17,819 nucleotides of DNA from an uncultured Streptococcus sp. (GCA_916048145.1 CAJZGT010000011.1:1-17819); one strand, 5' to 3'. Positions 9,401-15,178 are shown, counted from the first letter of the stretch. Translations and numbers: made by a program. Notes: generated by a model from the sequence alone, not told the origin.

Positions 9401-9948
9401 TAGTGTCGGAAGAAGATTTTATTTTACCTGTCTATAAGGGTGAATTAGAAAAAGGATATCAATTTGATGGCTGGGAAATTGCTGGTTTCGAAGGGAAAAA
9501 AGACGCCGGCTATGTTCTTAATCTATCAAAAGATACCCTTATAAAACCTGTATTCAAGAAAATAGAGGAGAAAAAGGAGGAGGAAAATAAACCTACTTTT
9601 GATGTATCCAAAAAGAAAGATAACCCACAGGCAAATCCTAGTCAATTAAATCAAAGTCATAGAAAAGAGGACTTACAAAGAGCAAATCATTCACAAAAAT
9701 CTGATTCAACGAAGGATGTTACAACTACAGTTCTTGATAAAAACTTTGAAAATAAGAAGGAAGTCCATCTTAATGAACTAGAGAACATAGCTAATAAACA
9801 TACTAACATTGATAGTAAGTCGGATACTAACCATTCTGATAAGTTGCCAAAAACCGGAACGGTTAGAGCAGCTCTTACACCATTCCTTGCTGGAATATTG
9901 TTTATAGTAGGAGCGCTTCTTGGATTGAAGAGAAAAGATCAAGATTAA
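3454..9948 (+). CDS. prtA: PrtA, wall-anchored subtilisin-like serine protease
   Basis: Surface serine endopeptidase of 2164 residues (the pneumococcal protein is about 2140). In order: signal peptide 1-27 (cleavage after VLA); Lys/Glu-rich charged stretch to about 120; I9-like propeptide near 130-198; S8 peptidase domain with Asp237 (SNIDTGTD), His304 (DPHGMHIAG), oxyanion Asn406 (TGNYA) and Ser695 (SGTSMATP); a PA-type insertion near 480-590; an Fn3-like domain from about 790 (C5a-peptidase type). A long stalk follows, then a B-repeat-like segment ending KGYQFDGWE near 1970-2045, and LPKTG at 2131-2135 with membrane segment and KRK tail. All catalytic residues are present. AAGGAA (3443-3448) precedes the start. 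It is monocistronic. In pneumococcus PrtA is a virulence factor and immunogen repressed by PsaR. Substrate claims for this copy would be inference. Confidence 0.96.
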   Translation: MKKSTVLSLTTAAVILAAYVPNEVVLADTSSSEDALNISDKEKVVVGKQKENKEKHEDIHNAVETSKDTEEKKTTVIEEKEVVSKESVIGNKTNNEKTTIKKEDSNQYKGDNADSSASKDTENPQKEDKLVYIAEFKDKESGEKAIKELSNLKNTKVLYTYDRIFNGSAIETTKDTLDKIKLIEGISSVERSQKVQPMMNHARKEIGVEEAIDYLKSINAPFGKNFDGRGMVISNIDTGTDYRHKAMRIDDDAKSSMKFKKEDLKGTDKNFWLSDKIPHAFNYYNGGKITVEKADDGSDYFDPHGMHIAGILAGNDTEKDIKNFNGIDGIAPNAQIFSYKMYSDAGSGFAGDETMFHAIEDSIKHNVDVVSVSSGFTGTGLVGEKYWQAIRALRKAGIPMVVATGNYATSASSSSWDLVANNNLKMTDTGNVTRTAAHEDAIAVASAKNQTVEFDKVKIGGESFKYRNIGAFFDKNKIITNEDGSKAPSKLKFVYIGKGQDQDLIGLDLKGKIAVMDRIYTKDLKNAFKRATDKGARAIMVVNTVNYYNRDNWTELPAMGYEEDEGTTSQVFSISGDDGVKLWNMINPDKKTKVKRNNKEDFKDKLEQYYPIDMASYNSNKPNVGDEKEIDFKFAPDTDKELYKEDIIVPAGSTSWGPRTDLLLKPDVSAPGKNIKSTLNVINGKSTYGYMSGTSMATPIVAASTVLIRPKLKEMLERPVLKNLKGDDKIDLTSLTKIALQNTARPMMDATSWKEKSQYFASPRQQGAGLINVANALRNEVLATFKNTDSKGLVNSYGSISLKEIKGDKKYFTIKLHNTSNRPLTFKVSASTVTTDALTDRLKLDETYKDEKSPDGKQIVPEIHPEKVKGANITFEHDTFTIGPNSSFDLNAVINVGEAKNKNKFVESFIHFESVEEMEALNSNGKKTNFQPSLSMPLMGFAGNWNHEPILDKWAWEEGSKSKTMEGYDDDGKPKIPGTLNKGIGGEHGIDKFNPAGVIQNRKDKNITSLDQNPELFAFNNEGINAPSSSGSKIAKIYPLDSNGNPQDAQLERGLTPSPLVLRSAEEGLISIVNTNKEGENQIDLKVISREHFIKGILNSKRNDAKGIKSSKLKVWGDLKWDGLIYNPRGREENAPESKDTKDPATKIRGQFEPIAEGQYFYKFKYRLTKDYPWQVSYIPVKIDNTAPKIVSVDFSNPEKIKLITKDTYHKVKEQYKNETLFARDQKEHPEKFDEIANEVWYAGAALVNEDGEVEKNLEVTYAGEGQGRNRKLDKDGNTIYEINGAGDLRGKIIEVIALDGSSNFTKIHRIKFADHADEKGMISYYLVDPDQDSSKYQKLGEISESKFKNLENRKEDSLKKDTTEVENHQENEEATEEKSSFTINKAISTIRDFESKDLKKLIKKKFREVDDFTSETGKRIEEYDYKYDDKGNIIAYDDGSALQYETEKLDEIKSKIYGVLSPSKDGHFEILGKISNVSKNAKVYYGNKYKSIEIKTTKYDSHSKTMTFDLYANINDIVDGLAFAGDMRFFVKDDDQIKAETKIRMPEKNKETKAEYPYASSYGNVIELGEGDLSKNKPTNLTDMESGKIYSDSEKQQYLLKDNIILRKGYALKVTTYNPGKTDMLEGNGVYSQEDIAKIQKANPNLRVLSEKIIYADSRNVEDGRSTQSVLMSALDGFNIVRYQVFTFKMNDKGEAIDKDGNLVTDSSKLVLFGKDSKEYTGEDKSNVEAIKEDGSTLFIDAKPVNLSMDKNYFNPSKSNKIYVRNPEFYLRGKISDKGGFNWELRVNESVVDNYLIYGDLHIDNTRDFNIKLNVKDGDIMDWGMKDYKANGFPDKVTDMDGNVYLQTGYSDLNAKAVGVHYQFLYDNVKPEVNIDPKGNTSIEYAKGKSVVFNINDKRNNGFDGEIQEQHIYVNGKEYKSFDDIKQIADKTLNIKIVVKDFARNTTVKEFILNKDTGEVSELKPHTVTVTIQNGKEMSSTIVSEEDFILPVYKGELEKGYQFDGWEIAGFEGKKDAGYVLNLSKDTLIKPVFKKIEEKKEEENKPTFDVSKKKDNPQANPSQLNQSHRKEDLQRANHSQKSDSTKDVTTTVLDKNFENKKEVHLNELENIANKHTNIDSKSDTNHSDKLPKTGTVRAALTPFLAGILFIVGALLGLKRKDQD

Positions 9949-9958
9949 GACAAAAGCT

Positions 9959-10112
9959 GTAGATGAGAAAATGACTGAAGAGTTGAGAAACTAGATATGT
10001 AAAAACAGCCGCTAAAAATTTTTAGCGGCTGTTTATATTATTTAATAGGATTGCTATTGCATCAATTATATCTGTTTTTTGTGGTTCTGGTAGTTGTTCA
10101 AGTTGATTGATG
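9959..10112 (+). repeat. imperfect direct repeat downstream of prtA (copy B)
   Basis: Partner of copy A at 3015-3186. It includes the short tail frame MTEELRN-stop (9971-9994), the palindromic terminator and the last part of the intact Xre regulator gene. The two copies bracket prtA. Here the regulator frame and the hairpin are intact, so this copy is the functional one. Confidence 0.75.
10003..10034. terminator. bidirectional palindromic terminator shared by prtA and the Xre gene
   Basis: A perfect 32-bp palindrome with arms AAACAGCCGCTAAAAA and TTTTTAGCGGCTGTTT. It lies between the convergent prtA and regulator genes and can terminate both. On the minus strand, one arm is coding: AAC AGC CGC TAA are the last three codons and the stop of the regulator. 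The hairpin therefore begins inside that gene. Confidence 0.85.
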
Positions 10113-10360
10113 ATATTTTCAATTTCTTTGCTTTTTTCTGGAAACTCGAAATTAAAAAATGTTTTTTCATCTACTTCAAGAGCCGTGATAATTTTGTTTA
10201 ACGTTTGTATTTGAAAATTATATTTTTCATTTTCTATGTTATGGATATGTTTCGAACCTAAGCCAGCCAGTTCTGAAAGTTTTTCTTGGCTAATTCCTTT
10301 TGATAGTCGTAAATATCTAATTCTTTTTGCGATAAAAGTTTGTAAGTTGTTTTGATTCAT
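10022..10360 (-). CDS. Xre/Cro-CI family HTH transcriptional regulator
   Basis: Cytoplasmic DNA-binding protein of 112 residues. The N-terminal HTH_3 domain spans about residues 8-67: IRYLRLSKGISQEKLSELAG carries the first two helices and the LGSKHIHNIENEKY stretch the recognition helix. The C-terminal 45 residues are an acidic helical tail, perhaps for dimerisation. The start at 10360 is preceded on the minus strand by AAAGG with an 8-nt gap. It is divergent from the surface-protein gene, with 168 nt between start codons. A TATAAT on the minus strand (10396-10401) could be its own -10, but its -35 is poor. Location and the paired motifs in the gap suggest it controls the neighbour and itself. 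This is inference. A decayed copy of its 3' end lies upstream of prtA. Confidence 0.88.
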   Translation of the reverse strand: MNQNNLQTFIAKRIRYLRLSKGISQEKLSELAGLGSKHIHNIENEKYNFQIQTLNKIITALEVDEKTFFNFEFPEKSKEIENIINQLEQLPEPQKTDIIDAIAILLNNINSR

Positions 10361-10419
10361 AGTTTTTACCTTTATTTATTATTTTAAAGATAAAAATTAT
10401 AAATAATAAGTAGTATAAA

Positions 10420-10479
10420 TTACACTTGTATAATATAAAAGTGTTGATTATTACACCTTATAATGATAAAATAGTGTAG
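10420..10479. promoter_or_regulatory. tandem operator-like repeats between the Xre gene and the surface-protein gene
   Basis: Two related units start 31 bp apart. Unit 1 (10420-10446) is TTACAC-TTG-TATAAT-ATAAAA-GTGTTG. Unit 2 (10451-10479) is TTACAC-CT-TATAAT-G-ATAAAA-TA-GTGTAG. Each is itself an inverted repeat (ACAC...GTGT). Unit 1 covers the -35 and unit 2 the -10 and start region of the surface-protein promoter. This is what an autoregulating Xre protein would be expected to bind, though binding is not proven. Confidence 0.55.
10444..10472 (+). promoter_or_regulatory. promoter of the SEC10/PgrA-type gene
   Basis: TTGATT (10444-10449), a 17-nt spacer, then TAAAAT (10467-10472) preceded by TGA (extended -10). 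The start of transcription would be near 10479, about 50 nt before the gene. It lies within the two operator-like repeats. Confidence 0.6.
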
Positions 10480-10528
10480 TAAAACTATAAAAATAAGCTC
10501 ACTTTATCAGTCATTAAAGGAGAAAATG

Positions 10529-13048
10529 ATGAAGAAACTGAAAACTTTAACAACTTCAACAGCTATTGCTCTTGCATCTGTTGGTGGAACTGCATTTGCT
10601 CAAGAAGCTCAAGCGACTCCAGTACCTTCTAACACTGCTGTCAATGAACCAGCTCTTGTTACTAAACCACAAGTGAAACCACTTGAAAAGAGTGAAGTTC
10701 CTGCTCCATCTACAGTAAAACCTGCTCTTGACGCACAGAAAGCTGTTGTGACAGATGCTGAAGCTAAGATTGACACAGCTAAAGCTGATTTAAAAGCAAA
10801 AGAAACTACTGTTGCTTCAACTGAAAAAGAAGTAGCTACAGCTAAACAAGCTGTCAAAGATGCTGAAGCAACTGCTTCTGAAGCAACACCTGAAAAAGTT
10901 GCTCAAGTAAAAGACGCTCAAGCTAAGAATGTTGACGCTCAAAAAGCTAACCAAACAGCAACTGAAGCTACAAATGAACAAATCAAAGCTGAAACAAAAG
11001 CTCTTGCAGATGAACAAGCTAAAGTAGCAACTGCTCAAGGAAATCTTGAACAAGCTAACAAAGATGTCCAAACAGCTGAACAAGCAGTCGCAAGCGCACA
11101 ATCTGCTCTTGAAGGAACTGGACTTGCTTCTGCTCAAAAAGATTTGACACAAGCTCAAACAGACGTCAAAGACGCAACAAAATCAGTTGAAGATGCAAAA
11201 ACTGCAAAAGCAAACGCAGAAAAAGCAGACTCAAATCGTGCCCAAGCGATTAAATCAGCTGAAACAGACGTTAATACTAAAAATGACGCTGTCAAATTGG
11301 CTAAAGACAAACTTGCGAGCGCTACTGAACATGCCAATAACGTTGAAAGCAAATTGCAATCAGCTCAAGCTGAATTGAAATCTGCTCAAGATAAATTGGC
11401 AAATACTGGTGTTGATACAGTAACAATTGCAGACTTGAGTCAATTCAAGAAAGATAAAGCCGAAGGCGACTCAGACTTCATGACTGACTCTGGTGCTACT
11501 GTTATTGAAAACTCTTCAACAAAAATCAGTGAAGCTGATAAAAAACGTAAAATTGATGCAGAACATTTAACTGATGAAGAATTACTTGAAGTTGCTCATT
11601 ATAACCTTCAAGTTGTAAATGCAATCCGTAAACAACTAGGATTAAAAGAACTTGAATTGAATACTGGTTCAATGAAATCAGCTAAAAAGCAAGCTGAAAA
11701 ATACTTACAACGTGATAAAACAATTTCCGAAGCAGGTCACTTAAAAGGTGATTACTTCGGTGAAAATGCTTCTAACTTAAGAGAAGCTACGACTATGTAC
11801 GAATTGAAACAAACCGTTTATAATGCAGTAATGACAATGGCATTTGCTGATGCTCCATCTAAATGGTCTCACTTAACAAACATTGTAACATCATCATCAG
11901 ACCTTGGCGTTTCTATTGCTAAATTCGGTGGTTACAACACATTAATTAACGTTGTTGGTATCTATTCTGGTGAAAAACTAACCAAAGAAACTGACACAGC
12001 ATCCCTTGAAAAAGCTGTCACAACAGCAAAATCAAATGTTGAACAAGCAACAACTGCATCAGAAAATGCTAAACGTGCTTTGACAAAAGCTTCAACTGAT
12101 TACGCAAGCGCACTTAGCTTGAAAATTGAAGCTGAAAAAGTTCTTGCTAGAGCAATGGCTACGCCATTGCAAGCTCAAGTTGCTGAAAACAACCTACGTT
12201 TGGCAGAAATTGCTCTTGCAAATGCTAAAACTCGTGAAGCTAAAGCAAGTGAAGCAGTCTCTAACTTCTCAGCAAGTCTAGATGACAAGAAAGTTGCTCT
12301 TGAAAAAGCCCAAGACGCTCTTAAAGAAGCTAAAACTGTTCAAAAATCTGCGTCACAAGCTATTGAAGATGCTTCAGCTAAACTACAAGCTCAAGAAGCT
12401 AAAGTCAACAGTTTGAAAGCACAAAGTGACAAATTGATTGCAGAGAAAGATGCTCTTGTGAAAGAAGCTAAAGTCTTGGCTGAACAATTGCAAGCATATT
12501 TGGACGCACCTGCTAAACTAGCAACTGCTCAAGATATGAAAGCAAAAGCTGAAGCTAAACTTGAAACAGCTAAAGCTGAACTCAAGACTGCACAGTCTAC
12601 TCTTGAAAACTTGTTGTCTGCATACCGTACAGAACACGCTAAGTTGGTAGATTTGCAAACAGAATACGATAAACTCGTTGACCTTGCAGAACAAGCTCAA
12701 GAAAACGTTGTTGCAACACTTCCTGATGGTACAGTAGTTGCTGTCCCTAAAGTAGCTCCAACTGCTAAAGCACTTCCAGAAGTCAATGTTGAAGAACTTC
12801 AAAAAGCTCTTGCAACTGGTAAAGAAGTTACTTTGGACGCTCAAGGAAAAGTTGTTGTGAAGGAAAAACGTGAAATATACTCAGCTCCAGCTGTTAAAGC
12901 AGTAGAAAACGAAAAAATGAGTTACTCACGAGTAGAAAAAGCAAAAACTTTACCAAATACAGGAACAAAAGAAAGTAATACAACTTTGCTTGTTCTAGCA
13001 ATTCTGTCAGGATTTGGAATATTATTAAAGAAAAGACAAGGAAAATAA
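10529..13048 (+). CDS. LPXTG-anchored coiled-coil surface protein with SEC10/PgrA domain
   Basis: Cell-wall protein of 839 residues. AAAGGAG (10516-10522) is 6 nt from the second of two adjacent ATGs (10529) and only 3 nt from the first (10526), so I take the second. Signal peptide 1-24 (TAFA|QEA) and a Pro-rich stretch come first, then an Ala/Lys/Glu/Gln-rich coiled coil near 65-292. A globular domain at about 297-485 follows, then a second coiled coil near 485-745. LPNTG is at 808-812 with a membrane segment and KKRQGK tail. The globular part matches the SEC10/PgrA surface-exclusion type and has CAP-like marks: NAIRKQLGL, GHLKGDYFGENA (His404, Glu412) and WSHL (His448). Relatives on enterococcal conjugative plasmids reduce mating between like donors. 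Here no transfer genes are nearby, so an adhesin or aggregation role is equally possible. Codon use is biased (GCT, GAA, AAA), as in highly expressed genes. Confidence 0.88.
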   Translation: MKKLKTLTTSTAIALASVGGTAFAQEAQATPVPSNTAVNEPALVTKPQVKPLEKSEVPAPSTVKPALDAQKAVVTDAEAKIDTAKADLKAKETTVASTEKEVATAKQAVKDAEATASEATPEKVAQVKDAQAKNVDAQKANQTATEATNEQIKAETKALADEQAKVATAQGNLEQANKDVQTAEQAVASAQSALEGTGLASAQKDLTQAQTDVKDATKSVEDAKTAKANAEKADSNRAQAIKSAETDVNTKNDAVKLAKDKLASATEHANNVESKLQSAQAELKSAQDKLANTGVDTVTIADLSQFKKDKAEGDSDFMTDSGATVIENSSTKISEADKKRKIDAEHLTDEELLEVAHYNLQVVNAIRKQLGLKELELNTGSMKSAKKQAEKYLQRDKTISEAGHLKGDYFGENASNLREATTMYELKQTVYNAVMTMAFADAPSKWSHLTNIVTSSSDLGVSIAKFGGYNTLINVVGIYSGEKLTKETDTASLEKAVTTAKSNVEQATTASENAKRALTKASTDYASALSLKIEAEKVLARAMATPLQAQVAENNLRLAEIALANAKTREAKASEAVSNFSASLDDKKVALEKAQDALKEAKTVQKSASQAIEDASAKLQAQEAKVNSLKAQSDKLIAEKDALVKEAKVLAEQLQAYLDAPAKLATAQDMKAKAEAKLETAKAELKTAQSTLENLLSAYRTEHAKLVDLQTEYDKLVDLAEQAQENVVATLPDGTVVAVPKVAPTAKALPEVNVEELQKALATGKEVTLDAQGKVVVKEKREIYSAPAVKAVENEKMSYSRVEKAKTLPNTGTKESNTTLLVLAILSGFGILLKKRQGK

Positions 13049-13051
13049 AAG

Positions 13052-13693
13052 ATGGGATTATTTACAGATTCATTGAAAGTTAGTTCTGGTTTAACACTTG
13101 GACATGCAGCAACAAAAATTGGTATCCAGAAAACATTGTCAGCGGCTGAAGAGAGAGCAGCAACAAAGTTTAAAACTTATCAAGCTAGATTTTTTGACCC
13201 TATTGTACGTGAAGATTTGTGCCATTTAGAAGTTGATGGTCATTTAAAAGAAAAAAACTACCCTTTCCCTGAAAAAGCAAGTGTAATAAATATTTCAGTA
13301 CTACAAAAGGATATTCAACACTTAACGAAAGAATTTAATATGGAAAAATTAGTAAACTTTATTAAAAGTCATCCATTATTTACAGCTTTTATTATTTTGT
13401 TATTAAGTGTTCCAATTGGTTTATCAGATATTGGTTCAGTATTAAGTTTTTCAGCGATTGTTTTTGTAGTTAGATTGATATTTGCACGACCTAAAAAATT
13501 TAAAAAAGTATTAATAGAAGACGCTAAACAATACTGGAAAGTTAGGGAGTACATAAGACATGCATTAGAAATGGGAGAATTAACTCCACAAGCAAGTTTG
13601 AAAAAATTATTAAATGCTAAATTAGTACAACGTTTTCCAGATACTATTGAAGAAATTGAAGCTCATGCATTTAATTATAAGCATGGACTGTAA
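13052..13693 (+). CDS. two-TM membrane protein of unknown function, co-transcribed with the SEC10/PgrA-type gene
   Basis: I do not recognise this 213-residue product. It starts 3 nt after the surface-protein stop, with AAGGA (13038-13042) inside the end of that gene, so it is almost surely in the same transcript. The first 100 residues are soluble and charged, without a signal peptide, and include GLTLGHAATKIGIQKTLSAAEE, which looks amphipathic. Two hydrophobic segments, near 109-122 and 127-144, are separated by a short turn (IGLSDIG). A basic stretch RPKKFKK (146-152) follows, and the rest is a helical, charged tail. This predicts both ends in the cytoplasm. Codon use is more AT-rich and less biased than the preceding gene. 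A role linked to the surface protein or its export is only a guess from the linkage. Confidence 0.8.
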   Translation: MGLFTDSLKVSSGLTLGHAATKIGIQKTLSAAEERAATKFKTYQARFFDPIVREDLCHLEVDGHLKEKNYPFPEKASVINISVLQKDIQHLTKEFNMEKLVNFIKSHPLFTAFIILLLSVPIGLSDIGSVLSFSAIVFVVRLIFARPKKFKKVLIEDAKQYWKVREYIRHALEMGELTPQASLKKLLNAKLVQRFPDTIEEIEAHAFNYKHGL

Positions 13694-13700
13694 TTAAACA

Positions 13701-13735
13701 AAAAAATCTTCTTATTAAAAATAGGAAGATTTTTT
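13701..13735 (+). terminator. strong terminator closing the SEC10/PgrA cassette
   Basis: AAAAAATCTTC and GAAGATTTTTT pair perfectly. The stem continues inward (TTAT/ATAG) with one G-T pair around an AT loop. It lies 7 nt after the stop of the membrane-protein gene. The A-tract on the left makes it potentially bidirectional. Confidence 0.85.
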
Positions 13736-14002
13736 GTATTCTACTGATTTCACAAAATACGGTATCGAACTATATATTCAAAATTGTGCTTTTACAATTA
13801 TAGTAAAAACTCAAGATTTATTTGATGAAGTACAGTCTATATGAAATATGATAAGAAACTACACCTATTAGAATTTTTATAAAGATAAGGGAATAATATG
13901 AAAGGATAGCTTCCGTTAGTTATAATAGTTAGACTATAAAAATATATAAAATTCTTAAAAATTATGGTATAATTTATGTTAATAAACTCGATATAGAGTT
14001 TA
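13736..14002 (+). promoter_or_regulatory. AT-rich intergenic region with operator-like palindromes and a TGN-extended -10
   Basis: No gene is seen. TTTTAC (13790-13795), 7 nt, GTAAAA (13803-13808) is an inverted repeat. TATAAT (13968-13973), preceded by TGG, is a good extended -10 with only a weak -35 (TATAAA, 13945-13950). Just downstream, AAACTC-GATATA-GAGTTT (13984-14001) is a perfect palindrome at the predicted transcript start, well placed for a repressor. A very short frame at 14003 follows. Confidence 0.45.
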
Positions 14003-14083
14003 ATGGATGATTCTATTGATGCTAATATTTTAGGATTAGCTGATTGGTTTTCTTTTGAAAGTGCATCTATTCATGGATACTGA
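14003..14083 (+). CDS. possible 26-residue leader peptide
   Basis: ATG 14003 to TGA 14083 encodes MDDSIDANILGLADWFSF followed by ESASIHGY. It begins 2 nt after the palindrome that follows the extended -10 at 13968. The ribosome binding site is weak (ATAGAG at best), and the sequence has neither a secretion signal nor Cys or Gly-Gly processing marks. It could be an upstream frame in the leader of the next gene, a gene fragment, or chance. I know no homologue. Confidence 0.2.
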   Translation: MDDSIDANILGLADWFSFESASIHGY

Positions 14084-14108
14084 CAAATCTTGTGAATTTG
14101 TTTAAAAT
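14080..14108 (+). promoter_or_regulatory. promoter of the DUF6287-like gene
   Basis: CTGACA (14080-14085), a 17-nt spacer, then TAAAAT (14103-14108), five of six consensus bases in each. The transcript would start about 6 nt before the GGGAGG ribosome binding site at 14121. The -35 overlaps the stop of the 26-codon frame. Confidence 0.5.
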
Positions 14109-14132
14109 ATAGTGAAAAATGGGAGGAATACT

Positions 14133-15029
14133 ATGACTAAGAAAAATTTTGAAGAGGAAAATGATCCTAAAACAACTGTCTCGAAGGGAGTGAAAGGATC
14201 TTCTCCAGCTACAATTAGGAGCAAGGTATTTAAAATAAAAGTCTATATTGGCATTGCCATTAGTCTCTTGGTTGTTGCAATTCTAGCAAGTATCTTCTTA
14301 TTCTCATCTAATAAGGCAAATAAAGAGTCAAATGAAGCCATTTCTTCAGTTGCTAAAAAAGAGAACACAAGTAAAGAAGCGATAGATACTTCGAAAGCGT
14401 CTGAGAATGAGAAGAAGAAAGAAGAGGAGATTCAAAAACTCAAGGAGCAGTTAGCTAGTTTAGATAGAAAAATCGCTGAGTCAGAGAAGTTAGTTGACAA
14501 GCTAAAAGAAGAAACTGCTGTTCCGAAACTGGATATTGAAGCACTAAGAAATAATGATTTATCTAGTTTGAAAGGCACATGGCGTAGTCAATCTGGCAAT
14601 GAATACATTATTAAGAATTCTGGAGAAGTAGATGCCACTTGGTTTACAAATGATCAAAAGTACGAATCTGTAGTTGAATTAAAGATATCAAAAGGTCAAG
14701 ATAGTCGTAACCCTGAGACAGCTTCTCTCAGTGCATGGGTAAAAGATTCTGTTGCTGGAGGATTTGTAGTAGTTGCCGTACCAAGTGGAGTTGTCATGAA
14801 ACCTGGTGATGATGGAAAACTAACAGATAAAAGCAATCATGACGAGGAGCGACTGTTTGCAGGACAGCAATATGAAGCGATGTTGTCGAGACCAGAAGAT
14901 GTTTATTATCGTGTAAAACCAGATACTAGTAAACTTGAGGAAGAGGAGAAGAATTTAGCTCAACTACAGGCTGATCGTGAAGCAGTCAAAACTTCTCTAG
15001 AATCTAAGGAAAAGAAAAATTCGAACTAG
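14133..15029 (+). CDS. membrane-anchored coiled-coil protein with DUF6287-like domain
   Basis: 298 residues from ATG 14133, which has GGGAGG (14121-14126) 6 nt upstream. An in-frame ATG at 14112 has no such site. Residues 1-36 are cytoplasmic and charged, and 37-58 form a single membrane segment with no lipobox Cys. Residues 60-130 are a Lys/Glu-rich coiled coil. Residues 133-262 form a beta-rich domain opening with LDIEALRNNDLSSLKGTWRS, which resembles the streptococcal DUF6287 family (acidic start, then ...L.G.W). A short second coiled coil runs 265-294. The topology puts the domain outside the cell. It stands alone between its own promoter and terminator. Function is unknown. Many family members are lipoproteins, so the transmembrane anchor plus coiled coil is somewhat unusual. 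Confidence 0.8.
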   Translation: MTKKNFEEENDPKTTVSKGVKGSSPATIRSKVFKIKVYIGIAISLLVVAILASIFLFSSNKANKESNEAISSVAKKENTSKEAIDTSKASENEKKKEEEIQKLKEQLASLDRKIAESEKLVDKLKEETAVPKLDIEALRNNDLSSLKGTWRSQSGNEYIIKNSGEVDATWFTNDQKYESVVELKISKGQDSRNPETASLSAWVKDSVAGGFVVVAVPSGVVMKPGDDGKLTDKSNHDEERLFAGQQYEAMLSRPEDVYYRVKPDTSKLEEEEKNLAQLQADREAVKTSLESKEKKNSN

Positions 15030-15095
15030 AAAAACTAGTTTAGAATCTAACTTTCGATTGTTTTAGTTCGGAAATACTGTTAAATAGCTAGAATG

Positions 15096-15122
15096 AAGAA
15101 GCTCATTAGGGCTTCTTTTCTT
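15096..15122 (+). terminator. terminator after the DUF6287-like gene
   Basis: AAGAAGCTC (15096-15104), loop ATTA, GGGCTTCTT (15109-15117) with one G-U pair, then a T-rich run. It lies about 65 nt after the stop codon. Confidence 0.75.
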
Positions 15123-15178
15123 TTATCTTAACTATTGAACCACTTAGACTGAGATAGAGACCAGATAGGCAACAGAGC

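Noticed and set aside
10609..11352. Long minus-strand and second plus-strand frames across the coiled-coil surface-protein gene
   Set aside because: They are shadows of the repetitive Ala/Lys/Glu codons, rich in Ser/Phe/Cys/Leu, with no ribosome binding sites and full overlap with a clear gene.
10529..13048. CRISPR-like or tandem DNA repeats in the coiled-coil gene
   Set aside because: The similarity is low-complexity heptad coding (GCTCAAGCT, GAAGCT words) without regular spacers or fixed unit length.
10022..13735. Integrated plasmid or ICE around the SEC10/PgrA gene
   Set aside because: No integrase, relaxase, replication or T4SS gene and no clear attachment-site pair within the window. 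The prtA-flanking repeats do not bracket this cassette.
14112..14132. Upstream ATG as start of the DUF6287-like gene
   Set aside because: No ribosome binding site precedes it, whereas GGGAGG sits 6 nt before ATG 14133.
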